Source: Nocardioides sp. (GTDB lineage: Bacteria > Actinomycetota > Actinomycetes > Propionibacteriales > Nocardioidaceae). From it: a DNA stretch of 13,004 nucleotides. Numbering within the stretch: position 1 is the first letter of the stretch; each line of letters starts with the position of its first letter. Of the stretch, positions 1 through 7,804 are shown piece after piece. Both the position numbers and the translations under genes were made by a program. The stretch spans positions 1 through 13,004 of the forward strand of contig JARICB010000448.1 in the NCBI GenBank assembly GCA_029264225.1, in the 5' to 3' direction. Under the pieces are notes generated by a model. The model did no database searches and was not told the DNA's origin. It worked only from the letters and a program-made list of their open reading frames with translations.

Positions 1-1478
1 AGCACCCGGTGGTGGCGCTGGCCGGCGCCACCGGCTCGGGTAAGTCGTCGCTGTTCAACGCCCTGACCGAGCTGGAGCTCTCCGCCGTCGGTGTCCGGCG
101 CCCCACGACGTCGTGGGCGACCGCTTGCGTGTGGGGCAAGGAAGGTGCCGAGGAACTACTTGAATGGCTCGGCATCCCCGCCCGCCACCAGGTGACGCGT
201 GACTCCATGCTGTCCACCGGCCGCGAGGACAACGCGCTCCAGGGCGTGGTCCTCCTCGACCTGCCCGACCACGATTCGACCGAGGTCTCCCACCACCTCG
301 AGGTCGACCGACTGGTCCGGCTCGCCGACATGTTCGTGTGGGTCCTGGACCCGCAGAAGTACGCCGACGCGGCGATCCACGACCGCTACCTGGCGCCGCT
401 GGCCTCCCACAAGGACGTCATGATGGTCGTCCTCAACCAGATCGACACCGTCCCGGAGGCGCGCCGCGAGGGCATGCTCGACGACGTACGCCGCCTGCTC
501 GCGGCCGATGGTCTCGAGGGTGTCCCGGTCCTGGGGATCAGCGCCCGTCAGGGCTGGGGGATCGACGACCTCAAGTCGCAGATCGCCAAGCGGGTGACCC
601 AGAAGTTGGCGACCCGTACCAGGTTGGCCGCCGACGTACGCGCAGCGGCCCAACGGTTGCAAGCAGCCTCCGGCTCCGGTTCCACGCCGTCGTTGCCCAA
701 GGAGCGAGTCGTTGCCCTCGACGATGCCTTCGCCGACGCAGCGGGCGTCCCGACCGTCGTCCGGGCCGTGGAGGTATCGACCCGGCTGCGAGCCAACCGG
801 GCGACCGGCTGGCCGGTGACGGCATGGTTCTCCAGGCTCAAACCTGACCCGCTGAAGCGTCTCCACCTTGACCTCGGCGCCGCTGGCAAGCAACTCACCG
901 GCACCGCGCGGACCTCGGTCCCGCAAGCATCGGGAGTGCAGAAGGCCCGGGTCGACACCGAAGTGCGTGCCCTGGCCGACCAGGTGGCCGGCGGGATGGA
1001 ACAGCCGTGGGTCACCTCCATCCGTGAGGCGTCGGTCTCCCGGCTGCCCGACCTCGGCGACCGCCTCGACAAGGCAGTGGCCGGCACCGATCTGGGTGCC
1101 GAACGGCTCCCCGCCTGGGCGGGCCTGGTTCGGGCCCTGCAGTGGGTGCTGATCATCGCCGCCGTCGTCGGTGGAGCGTGGTTGGGACTGCTGGCGTTCG
1201 GCTCCTATGCCAGGTTGCCTGAGCCGCCCACACCGGAACTCATCGGCTTCCCCGTTCCTACCCTGCTGTTGCTGGGAGGCATCGGGCTCGGCGTGCTGTT
1301 GGCCCTGGTGTGTCGGGTGCTGGTCGTGCTCACCGCACGGCGCCGCGCGAGCGCTGCCGACAAGCGGCTGCGTGAGGCCATCTCCGAGGTGTCTGCCGAG
1401 CTCGTGGTCGAGCCGATCCGGGCCGAACTCGATGCCTACGAGCGGGTTCGTGAAGGCCTGAAGGTCGCGCTCAAGTAG
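1..1478 (+). CDS. P-loop GTPase with C-terminal membrane segments (5' end outside window)
   Basis: The frame is open to the left edge: in-frame His-Pro codons precede the first GTG at 9, so the true start lies upstream and only the GTPase domain and C-terminus are seen. Numbering from GTG 9, the P-loop is at residues 6-13 (GATGSGKS). A conserved RRPTTS switch-like segment lies near 30-35, DLPDHDS (G3 position) at 84-90, NQID (G4) at 143-146 and an SAR G5-like motif at 178-180. Two hydrophobic segments, about 380-403 and 415-442, are followed by a charged helical tail. This fits the actinobacterial Era/dynamin-like GTPases annotated as YfjP-type or 'GTPase domain-containing' proteins, which probably sit at the inner face of the membrane. 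The G3 motif has His-Asp where DxxG would place Gly, which I recall as usual for this subfamily. The cellular role is unknown. ssb follows 154 bp downstream in the same direction. Confidence 0.85.
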   Translation, partial: HPVVALAGATGSGKSSLFNALTELELSAVGVRRPTTSWATACVWGKEGAEELLEWLGIPARHQVTRDSMLSTGREDNALQGVVLLDLPDHDSTEVSHHLEVDRLVRLADMFVWVLDPQKYADAAIHDRYLAPLASHKDVMMVVLNQIDTVPEARREGMLDDVRRLLAADGLEGVPVLGISARQGWGIDDLKSQIAKRVTQKLATRTRLAADVRAAAQRLQAASGSGSTPSLPKERVVALDDAFADAAGVPTVVRAVEVSTRLRANRATGWPVTAWFSRLKPDPLKRLHLDLGAAGKQLTGTARTSVPQASGVQKARVDTEVRALADQVAGGMEQPWVTSIREASVSRLPDLGDRLDKAVAGTDLGAERLPAWAGLVRALQWVLIIAAVVGGAWLGLLAFGSYARLPEPPTPELIGFPVPTLLLLGGIGLGVLLALVCRVLVVLTARRRASAADKRLREAISEVSAELVVEPIRAELDAYERVREGLKVALK

Positions 1479-1492
1479 CAACGCCCGGGAGT

Positions 1493-1533
1493 GGACCACC
1501 GCACGTGCACAGGTCAGGCCTGTGCGTTGGTCC
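1493..1533 (+). terminator. Hairpin downstream of the GTPase gene
   Basis: Bases 1493-1504 pair with 1522-1533 with a single mismatch (6 bp, mismatch, 5 bp). An alternative inner stem is also possible: 1507-1513 (GCACAGG) with 1519-1525 (CCTGTGC) around a 5-nt loop. The two stems share bases and exclude one another. There is no T-tract, as is common for actinobacterial terminators. It begins 14 bp after the GTPase stop, so it is most simply a terminator, although it also lies in the leader region of ssb. Confidence 0.45.
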
Positions 1534-1632
1534 TCCACAGGAGTCCTCGCCGTACCCGAGAGTTGTCCGTGGGTGGTCGCACTCTGGAGGTCGAGGGCGG
1601 ACTCGCCGTTCTCGCTTCGAGGAAGGCACTCC

Positions 1633-2166
1633 ATGAACGACACCTACATCACCCTCACCGGCTGGGTGGGCACCGACGTCTCGGTCCACGACGTGGCGGG
1701 CGGCCAGCAGGTTGCCAACTTTCGGGTCGCGAGCACTACCCGACGTCTGCGCAACAACGAATGGGTCGACGTCAACACGACCTGGTATCAGATCAAGGCG
1801 TGGCGCCGGCTGGCTGAGCACGTGGCCGCGTCGATCCGTCGCGGTGACCCGGTGGTGGTGCACGGTCGGCTGGAGGCCAACGTGTGGACCACGGAGGATG
1901 GCAAGACCAACACCCAGTTGGTCGTCACCGCAACCTCGGTCGGTCACGACTTGTCGCAGGGCACTGCCGCCTTCACCAAACCGGCTCGGGCCGACGCCCT
2001 CGCATCGAACCCGACGGCACCGAGCCCCGCGGTGCAGTCGGCCGATCCCTGGTCGGTGCCAGTCGCCGAGCCCCTGCCGGCGAGCGCGGCTGGGGAGCCC
2101 ACCTCGCAGGCACCCACCCCGGGGGCAGCGGCCCCAGCATCGGTAGGCGAGGTGGACGCGGCCTGA
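1633..2166 (+). CDS. ssb: Single-stranded DNA-binding protein, SsbB-like paralog without acidic tip
   Basis: The 177-residue protein binds single-stranded DNA through one OB fold at residues 1-108. It opens MNDTYITLTGWVG and contains TTWYQIKAWRRLAEHVAASI and GDPVVVHGRLEANVW, all typical of bacterial SSB. The ATG at 1633 is chosen because GAGGAAGG lies 6 nt upstream and the OB fold begins at once; the longer frame from 1522 adds residues unlike SSB. Residues 109-177 form a Pro/Ala/Ser-rich disordered tail ending VGEVDAA. The acidic tip (DDDIPF type) that housekeeping SSB uses to recruit partner proteins is missing. Together with its place directly before ettA instead of beside rpsF/rpsR, this suggests the second actinobacterial paralog (SsbB/SSBb), known in Streptomyces for a role in chromosome segregation during sporulation. 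The role in this organism is inferred. Confidence 0.9.
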   Translation: MNDTYITLTGWVGTDVSVHDVAGGQQVANFRVASTTRRLRNNEWVDVNTTWYQIKAWRRLAEHVAASIRRGDPVVVHGRLEANVWTTEDGKTNTQLVVTATSVGHDLSQGTAAFTKPARADALASNPTAPSPAVQSADPWSVPVAEPLPASAAGEPTSQAPTPGAAAPASVGEVDAA

Positions 2167-2195
2167 CTCGGGTGATGACCAGGATGCGGGCGCCG

Positions 2196-2224
2196 CCTGC
2201 CCGACGTGGTCGGCGCCGGGCAGG
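2196..2224 (+). terminator. Weak GC-rich hairpin after ssb
   Basis: CCTGCCC at 2196-2202 is the reverse complement of GGGCAGG at 2218-2224. An inner CCGAC/GTCGG pairing (2201-2205 with 2209-2213) partly overlaps it. It starts 30 bp after the ssb stop and has no T-tract. It could terminate ssb ahead of the separate ettA promoter, but GC-rich DNA gives such pairings by chance. Confidence 0.3.
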
Positions 2225-2243
2225 TCGCAAGGTCTGCCAGTTA

Positions 2244-2271
2244 TCGACGGAGGCCCCGTTCACCGTAGGGT
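2244..2271 (+). promoter_or_regulatory. Predicted ettA promoter giving a leaderless mRNA
   Basis: TCGACG at 2244-2249 matches the -35 consensus TTGACA at 4 of 6 bases. After a 16-bp spacer, TAGGGT at 2266-2271 matches the actinobacterial -10 form TANNNT. Seven bases then separate it from the ATG at 2279, which puts the transcript start at the A of the start codon. No convincing Shine-Dalgarno precedes that ATG, which agrees with leaderless translation. Confidence 0.45.
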
Positions 2272-2278
2272 CGGGCTC

Positions 2279-3961
<1,683 letters not shown>

Positions 3962-3983
3962 CCCCCAGCTGACCTCAGCAGTG

Positions 3984-4028
3984 AAAGAACCGCCACCCCG
4001 ACTCAGACTGTCGTGGTGGCGGTTCTTT
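3984..4028. terminator. Strong bidirectional terminator between ettA and the MarR-family gene
   Basis: AAAGAACCGCCAC at 3984-3996 is the exact reverse complement of 4016-4028. The pairing continues inward through one C-G pair, one mismatch and a CGAC/GTCG stem (3999-4002 with 4010-4013), leaving a 7-nt loop. The right arm ends in TTT and, on the other strand, the left arm does too. It sits between two convergent stop codons (3961 and 4047), so it can serve both genes. Confidence 0.85.
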
Positions 4029-4046
4029 CGCTTCCGCGCGTGTTGC

Positions 4047-4535
4047 TCAGCGCAGTTCCATCTCCGGGTGTCCGACGACCAACTTGTCGGCCACGGCGTT
4101 CATCACCCGACCGAGGGCCGCGAAGTCCGCTGGCTCGACCGCGTCGACTACACAGCTCCGGACTCCGGCTACGTGCACGGGAGCGGCCTGCTGGAGCAGT
4201 TCGAGGCCCTGGGGGGTCAGCGTCGCGACGATGCCGCGACCGTCCTCGGGAGTGGCGGCGCGTTGGACGTAGCCGGCCTTCTCCATGCGCTCGACCGTGT
4301 GGGTCACTCGGCTGCGGGAGTGGCCCAGGGCGTCGGCGAGCTGCGCCATCCGCATGGTGGCACCCGGTCGTTCCGAGAGGCGGACGAGGATCTCGTATTC
4401 GGCCAGCGAGATTCCACAGGCATCGCGCAGGTCGTCATCGAGCCGGTCCATGAGCAGGGTCATCCCCATGACGAGGGCACGCCACGAACGCTGTTGTGAT
4501 TCGTCGAGCCAGCGCGGCTCTGGAGACGTGCTCAT
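4047..4535 (-). CDS. MarR-family transcriptional regulator
   Basis: This is a 162-residue DNA-binding protein. The winged helix-turn-helix covers about 44-105 (LAEYEILVRL, then MAQLADALGHSRSRVTHTVERMEKAGYVQR). A wing motif, EDGRG, spans 97-101 with D98 and R100 in the family's usual D-x-R pattern. Flanking helices at 10-40 and 110-155 would form the dimer interface. I take the ATG at 4535 as the start; a TTG at 4571 in the same frame would add 12 unconserved residues, and a G-rich stretch lies upstream of 4535. MarR proteins usually respond to phenolic or other small ligands or to oxidants; the ligand here is unknown. It lies downstream of the thiolase gene in the same direction, but the 21-bp hairpin between them suggests a separate transcript. 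The terminator beyond its stop is shared with ettA. Confidence 0.9.
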   Translation of the reverse strand: MSTSPEPRWLDESQQRSWRALVMGMTLLMDRLDDDLRDACGISLAEYEILVRLSERPGATMRMAQLADALGHSRSRVTHTVERMEKAGYVQRAATPEDGRGIVATLTPQGLELLQQAAPVHVAGVRSCVVDAVEPADFAALGRVMNAVADKLVVGHPEMELR

Positions 4536-4615
4536 GTGCGGTGCCCCCCATGGTGGCAGTTGTCGTGGCAACCGATGACCCCGCGAGGGTGATCAGCCGC
4601 GCTCGGTGGAGACAG

Positions 4616-4660
4616 TGAACGCGTGGACCCGGCGACGACGTCGCCGGGTCCACGCGTTCA
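4616..4660 (-). terminator. Perfect 21-bp hairpin after the thiolase gene
   Basis: Bases 4616-4636 pair with 4640-4660 without a mismatch, leaving only GAC (4637-4639) as the loop. The stem is very GC-rich (core GCGTGGACCCGGCGAC) and starts 14 bp after the thiolase stop on the minus strand. There is no T-tract on either side, which fits the 'I-shaped' terminators common in actinobacteria. It separates the thiolase gene from the downstream MarR-family gene. Confidence 0.8.
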
Positions 4661-4674
4661 AGGATGCTGCTGGA

Positions 4675-5889
4675 TCAGCTCAGACGCTCGAGGATCATGG
4701 CCATGCCCTGGCCGCCGCCGACGCACATCGTGATCAGGCCGGTCGACTTGTCGTGCCAGTCGAGACTGTTGATCATGGTGTTCTGCAGGCGGGCGCCGGT
4801 CATACCGAACGGGTGACCGACTGCGATGGCGCCACCGTTGACGTTGAGGCGGTCCAGGTCGATGCCGAGGTCCTGGTAGGACGGCACGACCTGGGCAGCG
4901 AACGCTTCGTTGATCTCGACGAGGTCGATGTCGCCGATGCTCATGTTGGCGTACTTGAGGGCGTTCTTGGTGGCCTCGACCGGGCCGAGGCCCATGATCT
5001 CGGGGGACAGCCCGGAGACGCCGGTCGACACGATCCGGGCGAGCGGCTTGAGGCCGAGTTCCTTGGCCTTGGTGTCGGACATGACCACCACGGCGGCGGC
5101 CCCGTCGTTGAGGGCGCAGCAGTTGCCGGCCGTGACGACGCCGTCAGGGCGGAACACCGGCTTGAGGGACGAGATCGCCTCGTAGGTGACGCCGGCGCGC
5201 GGGCCGTCGTACTTGGTTACTACGGTGCCGTCGGCCAGCGTGATCGGGGTGATCTCGCGCTCCCAGAAGCCGTTGTTGATGGCCGTCTCCGCGAGGTTCT
5301 GCGAGCGAACCGCGAACTCGTCGAGCTCCTTGCGGTCCAGTCCACGCATCCGCGCGACGTTCTCGGCCGTCTGGCCCATGGCGATGTAGATGTCGGGGAG
5401 CAGGCCGTCCTCGCGGGGGTCGTGCCAGTCCTTGCCGCCCTCGGCGTATCCCTCGGTGCGCTTGGCCGCGTCTTCGAAGAGCGGGTTGCGGGTGCCGGGG
5501 ATGTGGTCGGAGGTGCCCTTGGAGAAGCGGGACACGGTCTCGACGCCGGCCGAGATGAAGATGTCACCCTCGCCGGCCTTGATGGCATGGAAGGCCATCC
5601 GGCTGGTCTGCACCGAGGAGGAGCAGTAGCGGGTGACGGTGGTGCCGGGGATCTCGTAGCCCAGGAGCGTGGAGACGATGCGCGCCATGTTGTTGCCGGC
5701 CTCGCCACCGGGGAGACCGCAGCCGAGGATCAGGTCCTCGATCGTGGCGGGGTCGAGGCCGGGGATCTTGTCCAGGGCAGCCTGCACCACGAGCGCGGTG
5801 AGATCGTCGGGCCGGAAGTCCTTGAGGGACCCCTTGTTGGCGCGGCCGATGGGGGAACGCGCTGTGGAAACAATCACTGCCTCGGGCAT
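4675..5889 (-). CDS. Thiolase (acetyl-CoA C-acyltransferase)
   Basis: The 404-residue thiolase catalyses the reversible thiolytic cleavage of 3-ketoacyl-CoA, or the reverse condensation of two acyl-CoAs, in the cytosol. The full catalytic set is visible: nucleophile C89 in YCSSSVQTS, NEAFAAQ in the C-terminal half, H359 in GHPFGMTGAR, and C389 in CVGGGQGMA. The N-terminus PEAVIVSTARSPIGRANKGSL is typical, and the length matches the family (about 390-405). The ATG at 5889 is chosen because GGAG lies 5 nt upstream; the TTG at 5907 would be an unlikely start. A TANNNT-like TAGGCT on the minus strand at 5940-5935 could be its own -10 box. A TetR-family gene lies 96 bp upstream in the same direction, which suggests possible control. 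I cannot tell a degradative FadA-type enzyme from a biosynthetic acetoacetyl-CoA thiolase from sequence alone, so no symbol is given. Confidence 0.93.
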   Translation of the reverse strand: MPEAVIVSTARSPIGRANKGSLKDFRPDDLTALVVQAALDKIPGLDPATIEDLILGCGLPGGEAGNNMARIVSTLLGYEIPGTTVTRYCSSSVQTSRMAFHAIKAGEGDIFISAGVETVSRFSKGTSDHIPGTRNPLFEDAAKRTEGYAEGGKDWHDPREDGLLPDIYIAMGQTAENVARMRGLDRKELDEFAVRSQNLAETAINNGFWEREITPITLADGTVVTKYDGPRAGVTYEAISSLKPVFRPDGVVTAGNCCALNDGAAAVVVMSDTKAKELGLKPLARIVSTGVSGLSPEIMGLGPVEATKNALKYANMSIGDIDLVEINEAFAAQVVPSYQDLGIDLDRLNVNGGAIAVGHPFGMTGARLQNTMINSLDWHDKSTGLITMCVGGGQGMAMILERLS

Positions 5890-5985
5890 AGAAACTCCGA
5901 TTCTCAAACGACTGGTGGGGGTGTTGCGCCAGCCAGCCTAGCCTCGTTCGTCTGCCCGACGACGTGGTCCTCGGTGTGGCCTTGC

Positions 5986-6582
5986 TCATGATGGCGGGCG
6001 GGCCTCGACGAGGGAGCCGAACAGCAGGTCGAGGCTGCCGCTCACGAAGTCGGCCCGCTCGTGTTCAGGGCGCAGCAGGGCGGCGATCAGTACGCCGTCG
6101 ACGGCGGCCAAGATCGTGGTGCCGACGCCGGTGGCGTGGGTGCGTCCATCGAGGTCGAGGATGTTGTCGACGATCGTGACCAGTGCTGCCCGGGATTCGC
6201 TCAGCGCCGCCGCCAGTTCGGGGTCGCGGGCCGCGGCGAGGGTCAGTTCCAGACGTGCGGTGAGCAGGTGCGGTTCGGCCAGCCAGCGCTGGAACGTCGA
6301 GGCGGTCGCGGCCACCGCATGGTCGTGGTCCCCGGGCCGCTGCGCCAGTACGGCGGCGAGGGCCTCGACATCGACGCTCAACTGCCACGCGACGTACTGC
6401 GCCATGGCGCTGGTGAGCGCGCTGCGGGAGCGGTAGTAGGCCGAGCTCGAGCCTTGGGGCAGGCCGCTCTCACGATCGATTGCTCGGTGCGTCAGGCCAC
6501 GCCAGCCCAGTGCGGCCAGCACCGCGACGGCACCGTCGAGGATCTCGCGGCGGCGGGGGGAGAGGTCCAGGGGAGCGGGCAT
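5986..6582 (-). CDS. TetR-family transcriptional regulator
   Basis: This 198-residue regulator has an N-terminal TetR helix-turn-helix at about 10-58: RREILDGAVAVLAALGWRGLT, then HRAIDRESGLPQGSSSAYYRSRSALTSAM. It is followed by an all-helical ligand-binding and dimerisation domain. The ATG at 6582 has no clear Shine-Dalgarno. On the minus strand TAGTGT at 6599-6594 lies 11 nt before it and could be a -10 box giving a nearly leaderless mRNA. It is divergent from the 59-residue membrane-protein gene at 6679; the 96-bp gap holds a 29-bp near-perfect palindrome at 6638-6666, which I take as its likely operator. It lies 96 bp upstream of the thiolase gene on the same strand. The ligand is unknown; acyl-CoA-type effectors are common among actinobacterial TetR proteins beside thiolase and thioesterase genes, but that is inference. 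Confidence 0.88.
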   Translation of the reverse strand: MPAPLDLSPRRREILDGAVAVLAALGWRGLTHRAIDRESGLPQGSSSAYYRSRSALTSAMAQYVAWQLSVDVEALAAVLAQRPGDHDHAVAATASTFQRWLAEPHLLTARLELTLAAARDPELAAALSESRAALVTIVDNILDLDGRTHATGVGTTILAAVDGVLIAALLRPEHERADFVSGSLDLLFGSLVEARPPS

Positions 6583-6608
6583 GGTGACTCAGGACACTAC
6601 CGCCGCAC

Positions 6609-6637
6609 TTGTCCGACCGTGGCAGGCGGCATAGGTT
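6609..6637 (+). promoter_or_regulatory. Predicted promoter of the small membrane-protein gene
   Basis: TTGTCC at 6609-6614, a 17-bp spacer and TAGGTT at 6632-6637 (TANNNT form) make a reasonable sigma-A-type promoter. The expected transcript start, about 6644, falls inside the palindrome at 6638-6666, so a bound repressor would block it. Confidence 0.4.
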
Positions 6638-6666
6638 CTACGGGTGTAGAGAGTCTACAGCCGTAG
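6638..6666. promoter_or_regulatory. 29-bp palindrome, likely TetR-family operator
   Basis: CTACGGGTGTAGA at 6638-6650 and TCTACAGCCGTAG at 6654-6666 are reverse complements at 12 of 13 positions, around a GAG spacer. It lies between the divergent tetR (start 6582) and the 59-residue gene (start 6679). It directly follows the predicted -10 box and abuts the Shine-Dalgarno (AGGAAGG, 6665-6671). Length, symmetry and position fit a TetR-type operator. An RNA hairpin in the leader is the alternative. Confidence 0.7.
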
Positions 6667-6678
6667 GAAGGGCTCGCT

Positions 6679-6858
6679 ATGACCTTCGAACTGATCAACA
6701 TCACCCCCTTCGCCATCGCCTTCATCGTGATCGCGGCTCTCGCCGTGCTGCTCGCCGTCGGAGCCATCTCGGAGTTCCTGTTCAGCAACCACTCGGTGCG
6801 AGTGGCTCGTCACGAGTCCATCCCGACCTACTACGGCCAGCTGCTCGGCGCCCACTGA
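6679..6858 (+). CDS. Small single-pass membrane protein (59 aa), function unknown
   Basis: The 59-residue reading frame starts at ATG 6679, after AGGAAGG with a 7-nt spacing, and ends at TGA 6856-6858. A hydrophobic segment at about 11-31 (FAIAFIVIAALAVLLAVGAI) can cross the membrane once. It is followed by a short polar, mildly basic tail with RVARHES near 41-47 and a Tyr-Tyr pair near 51-52. I do not recognise the family. Support for a real gene comes from the good ribosome binding site, the clean membrane helix, the promoter and palindrome immediately upstream, and the otherwise empty gap between tetR and the thioesterase. The thioesterase starts 54 bp downstream in the same direction and could be cotranscribed. 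The tail is probably cytoplasmic by the positive-inside rule, but few charges make this uncertain. Confidence 0.7.
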   Translation: MTFELINITPFAIAFIVIAALAVLLAVGAISEFLFSNHSVRVARHESIPTYYGQLLGAH

Positions 6859-6912
6859 GCCCACCGGTCGCCCGCGAGTGGTGCCGTAGCCGGCCTCTGA
6901 GACGATTCACGG

Positions 6913-7788
6913 ATGCGCCACCTCTATCAGTGCCCCATGCGCTGGGCCGACCTCGACCTGCTCGGCCACGTCAACAATGTCGTGTACGTCGACTACCTGC
7001 AGGAAGCGCGCGTGGACATGATGCGCACCCACGCTCCGAGGACCCGCAGTCCGCGCGATGTCCCGGCCGATAGTCCCTCCGACGGGATCGTGGTGGTGCG
7101 GCACGAGGTCACGTATCTGACGCCGTTGGCCTTCCGGTTCCGACCGATCAGCATCGAGTGCTGGGTCACTGAGATCCGGGCCGCGTCCTTCACGATGGCC
7201 TACGAGGTCTTCGATGAGACGCCGCAGGGACGGGTGGTCCACCTCCGGGCCAGCACCGTGCTGACGCCCTACGTGTTCGCAACCGAGTCGCCGCGACGGT
7301 TGAGCCCCGAGGAGAAGTTGGCCCTGGCGCCCTTCCTTGAAGAGTCACCGCCGGCCTCGGCGGCGATCGCGCCGGTCACGCCCTGGAAGCCGGGCCACTA
7401 TCCTCTGCACGTGCGGTTCTCCGACGTCGACATCTACGGCCACGTCAACAACGTCAAGTACTTCGAGTACTTCCAAGAGGCGCGGATTCCGATGATGGAG
7501 CGGCTCGTGGCCGACATTCCCGGGGCCGACGGATTCCACGTCGTGGTGGCGCAGACCGATGTCGACTACAAGGTGCCGATCCTGTTCCGGCTCGATCCCT
7601 ATGACGTCCACTCGCACATCACCCATGTCGGGCGGAAGTCGTTCACGATCGAGTCGGAGATTCGCGACGGCGACGTCGTGCTCTCCCGGGCCCGCGTCGT
7701 GCTCGTCGTCTTCGACGCCGCCACCCAGCGCTCGGTCGAGCCGCCGGAGGCCTTCCGCGAAGCGATGCGCCGGATCGTCAGCGGCTGA
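6913..7788 (+). CDS. Acyl-CoA thioesterase-like protein with two tandem hotdog domains
   Basis: The 291-residue protein contains two 4HBT-type hotdog domains fused in one chain and is expected to hydrolyse acyl-CoA (or acyl-ACP) thioesters in the cytosol. The first copy has WADLDLLGHVNNVVYVDYLQEAR at about 11-33, and the second has FSDVDIYGHVNNVKYFEYFQEAR at about 169-191. Both keep the DxDxxGHVNN motif, with D15 and D173 aligning with the catalytic Asp of Pseudomonas 4-hydroxybenzoyl-CoA thioesterase, so both sites may work. The linker at about 130-160 is Pro/Ala-rich. The ATG at 6913 begins just before the first domain; no strong ribosome binding site is visible, which suggests translation with the upstream 59-residue gene or a weak start. 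The stop lies 16 bp from the convergent globin stop. The substrate cannot be read from sequence; a plant-FatA-like acyl-ACP thioesterase is the main alternative. Confidence 0.88.
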   Translation: MRHLYQCPMRWADLDLLGHVNNVVYVDYLQEARVDMMRTHAPRTRSPRDVPADSPSDGIVVVRHEVTYLTPLAFRFRPISIECWVTEIRAASFTMAYEVFDETPQGRVVHLRASTVLTPYVFATESPRRLSPEEKLALAPFLEESPPASAAIAPVTPWKPGHYPLHVRFSDVDIYGHVNNVKYFEYFQEARIPMMERLVADIPGADGFHVVVAQTDVDYKVPILFRLDPYDVHSHITHVGRKSFTIESEIRDGDVVLSRARVVLVVFDAATQRSVEPPEAFREAMRRIVSG

Positions 7789-7797
7789 TCGCTGACG
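7776..7797. terminator. Short hairpin over the thioesterase stop codon
   Basis: CGTCAGC at 7776-7782 pairs with GCTGACG at 7791-7797 around an 8-nt loop that contains the TGA. It is the only candidate terminator in the 16-bp gap between the convergent thioesterase and globin genes. The stem is short and there is no T-tract. Confidence 0.3.
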
Positions 7798-7804
7798 GGT
7801 GGGC

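Noticed and set aside
1522..1632. Longer SSB start at 1522
   Set aside because: The added 37 residues are not SSB-like and overlap the hairpin at 1493-1533; GAGGAAGG sits right before ATG 1633.
156..1643. 495-codon minus-strand ORF opposite the GTPase gene
   Set aside because: Its product is rich in Arg/Gly/Gln/His with no domain, and the plus strand encodes clear GTPase motifs; this is a GC-rich antisense shadow.
4536..4571. N-terminal extension of the MarR-family protein from TTG 4571
   Set aside because: TTG starts are rare, the 12 extra residues are unlike the family, and ATG 4535 fits the domain start better.
4606..5991. 461-codon plus-strand ORF opposite the thiolase gene
   Set aside because: It is antisense to a complete thiolase with all catalytic residues, and its first codons run through the 21-bp hairpin.
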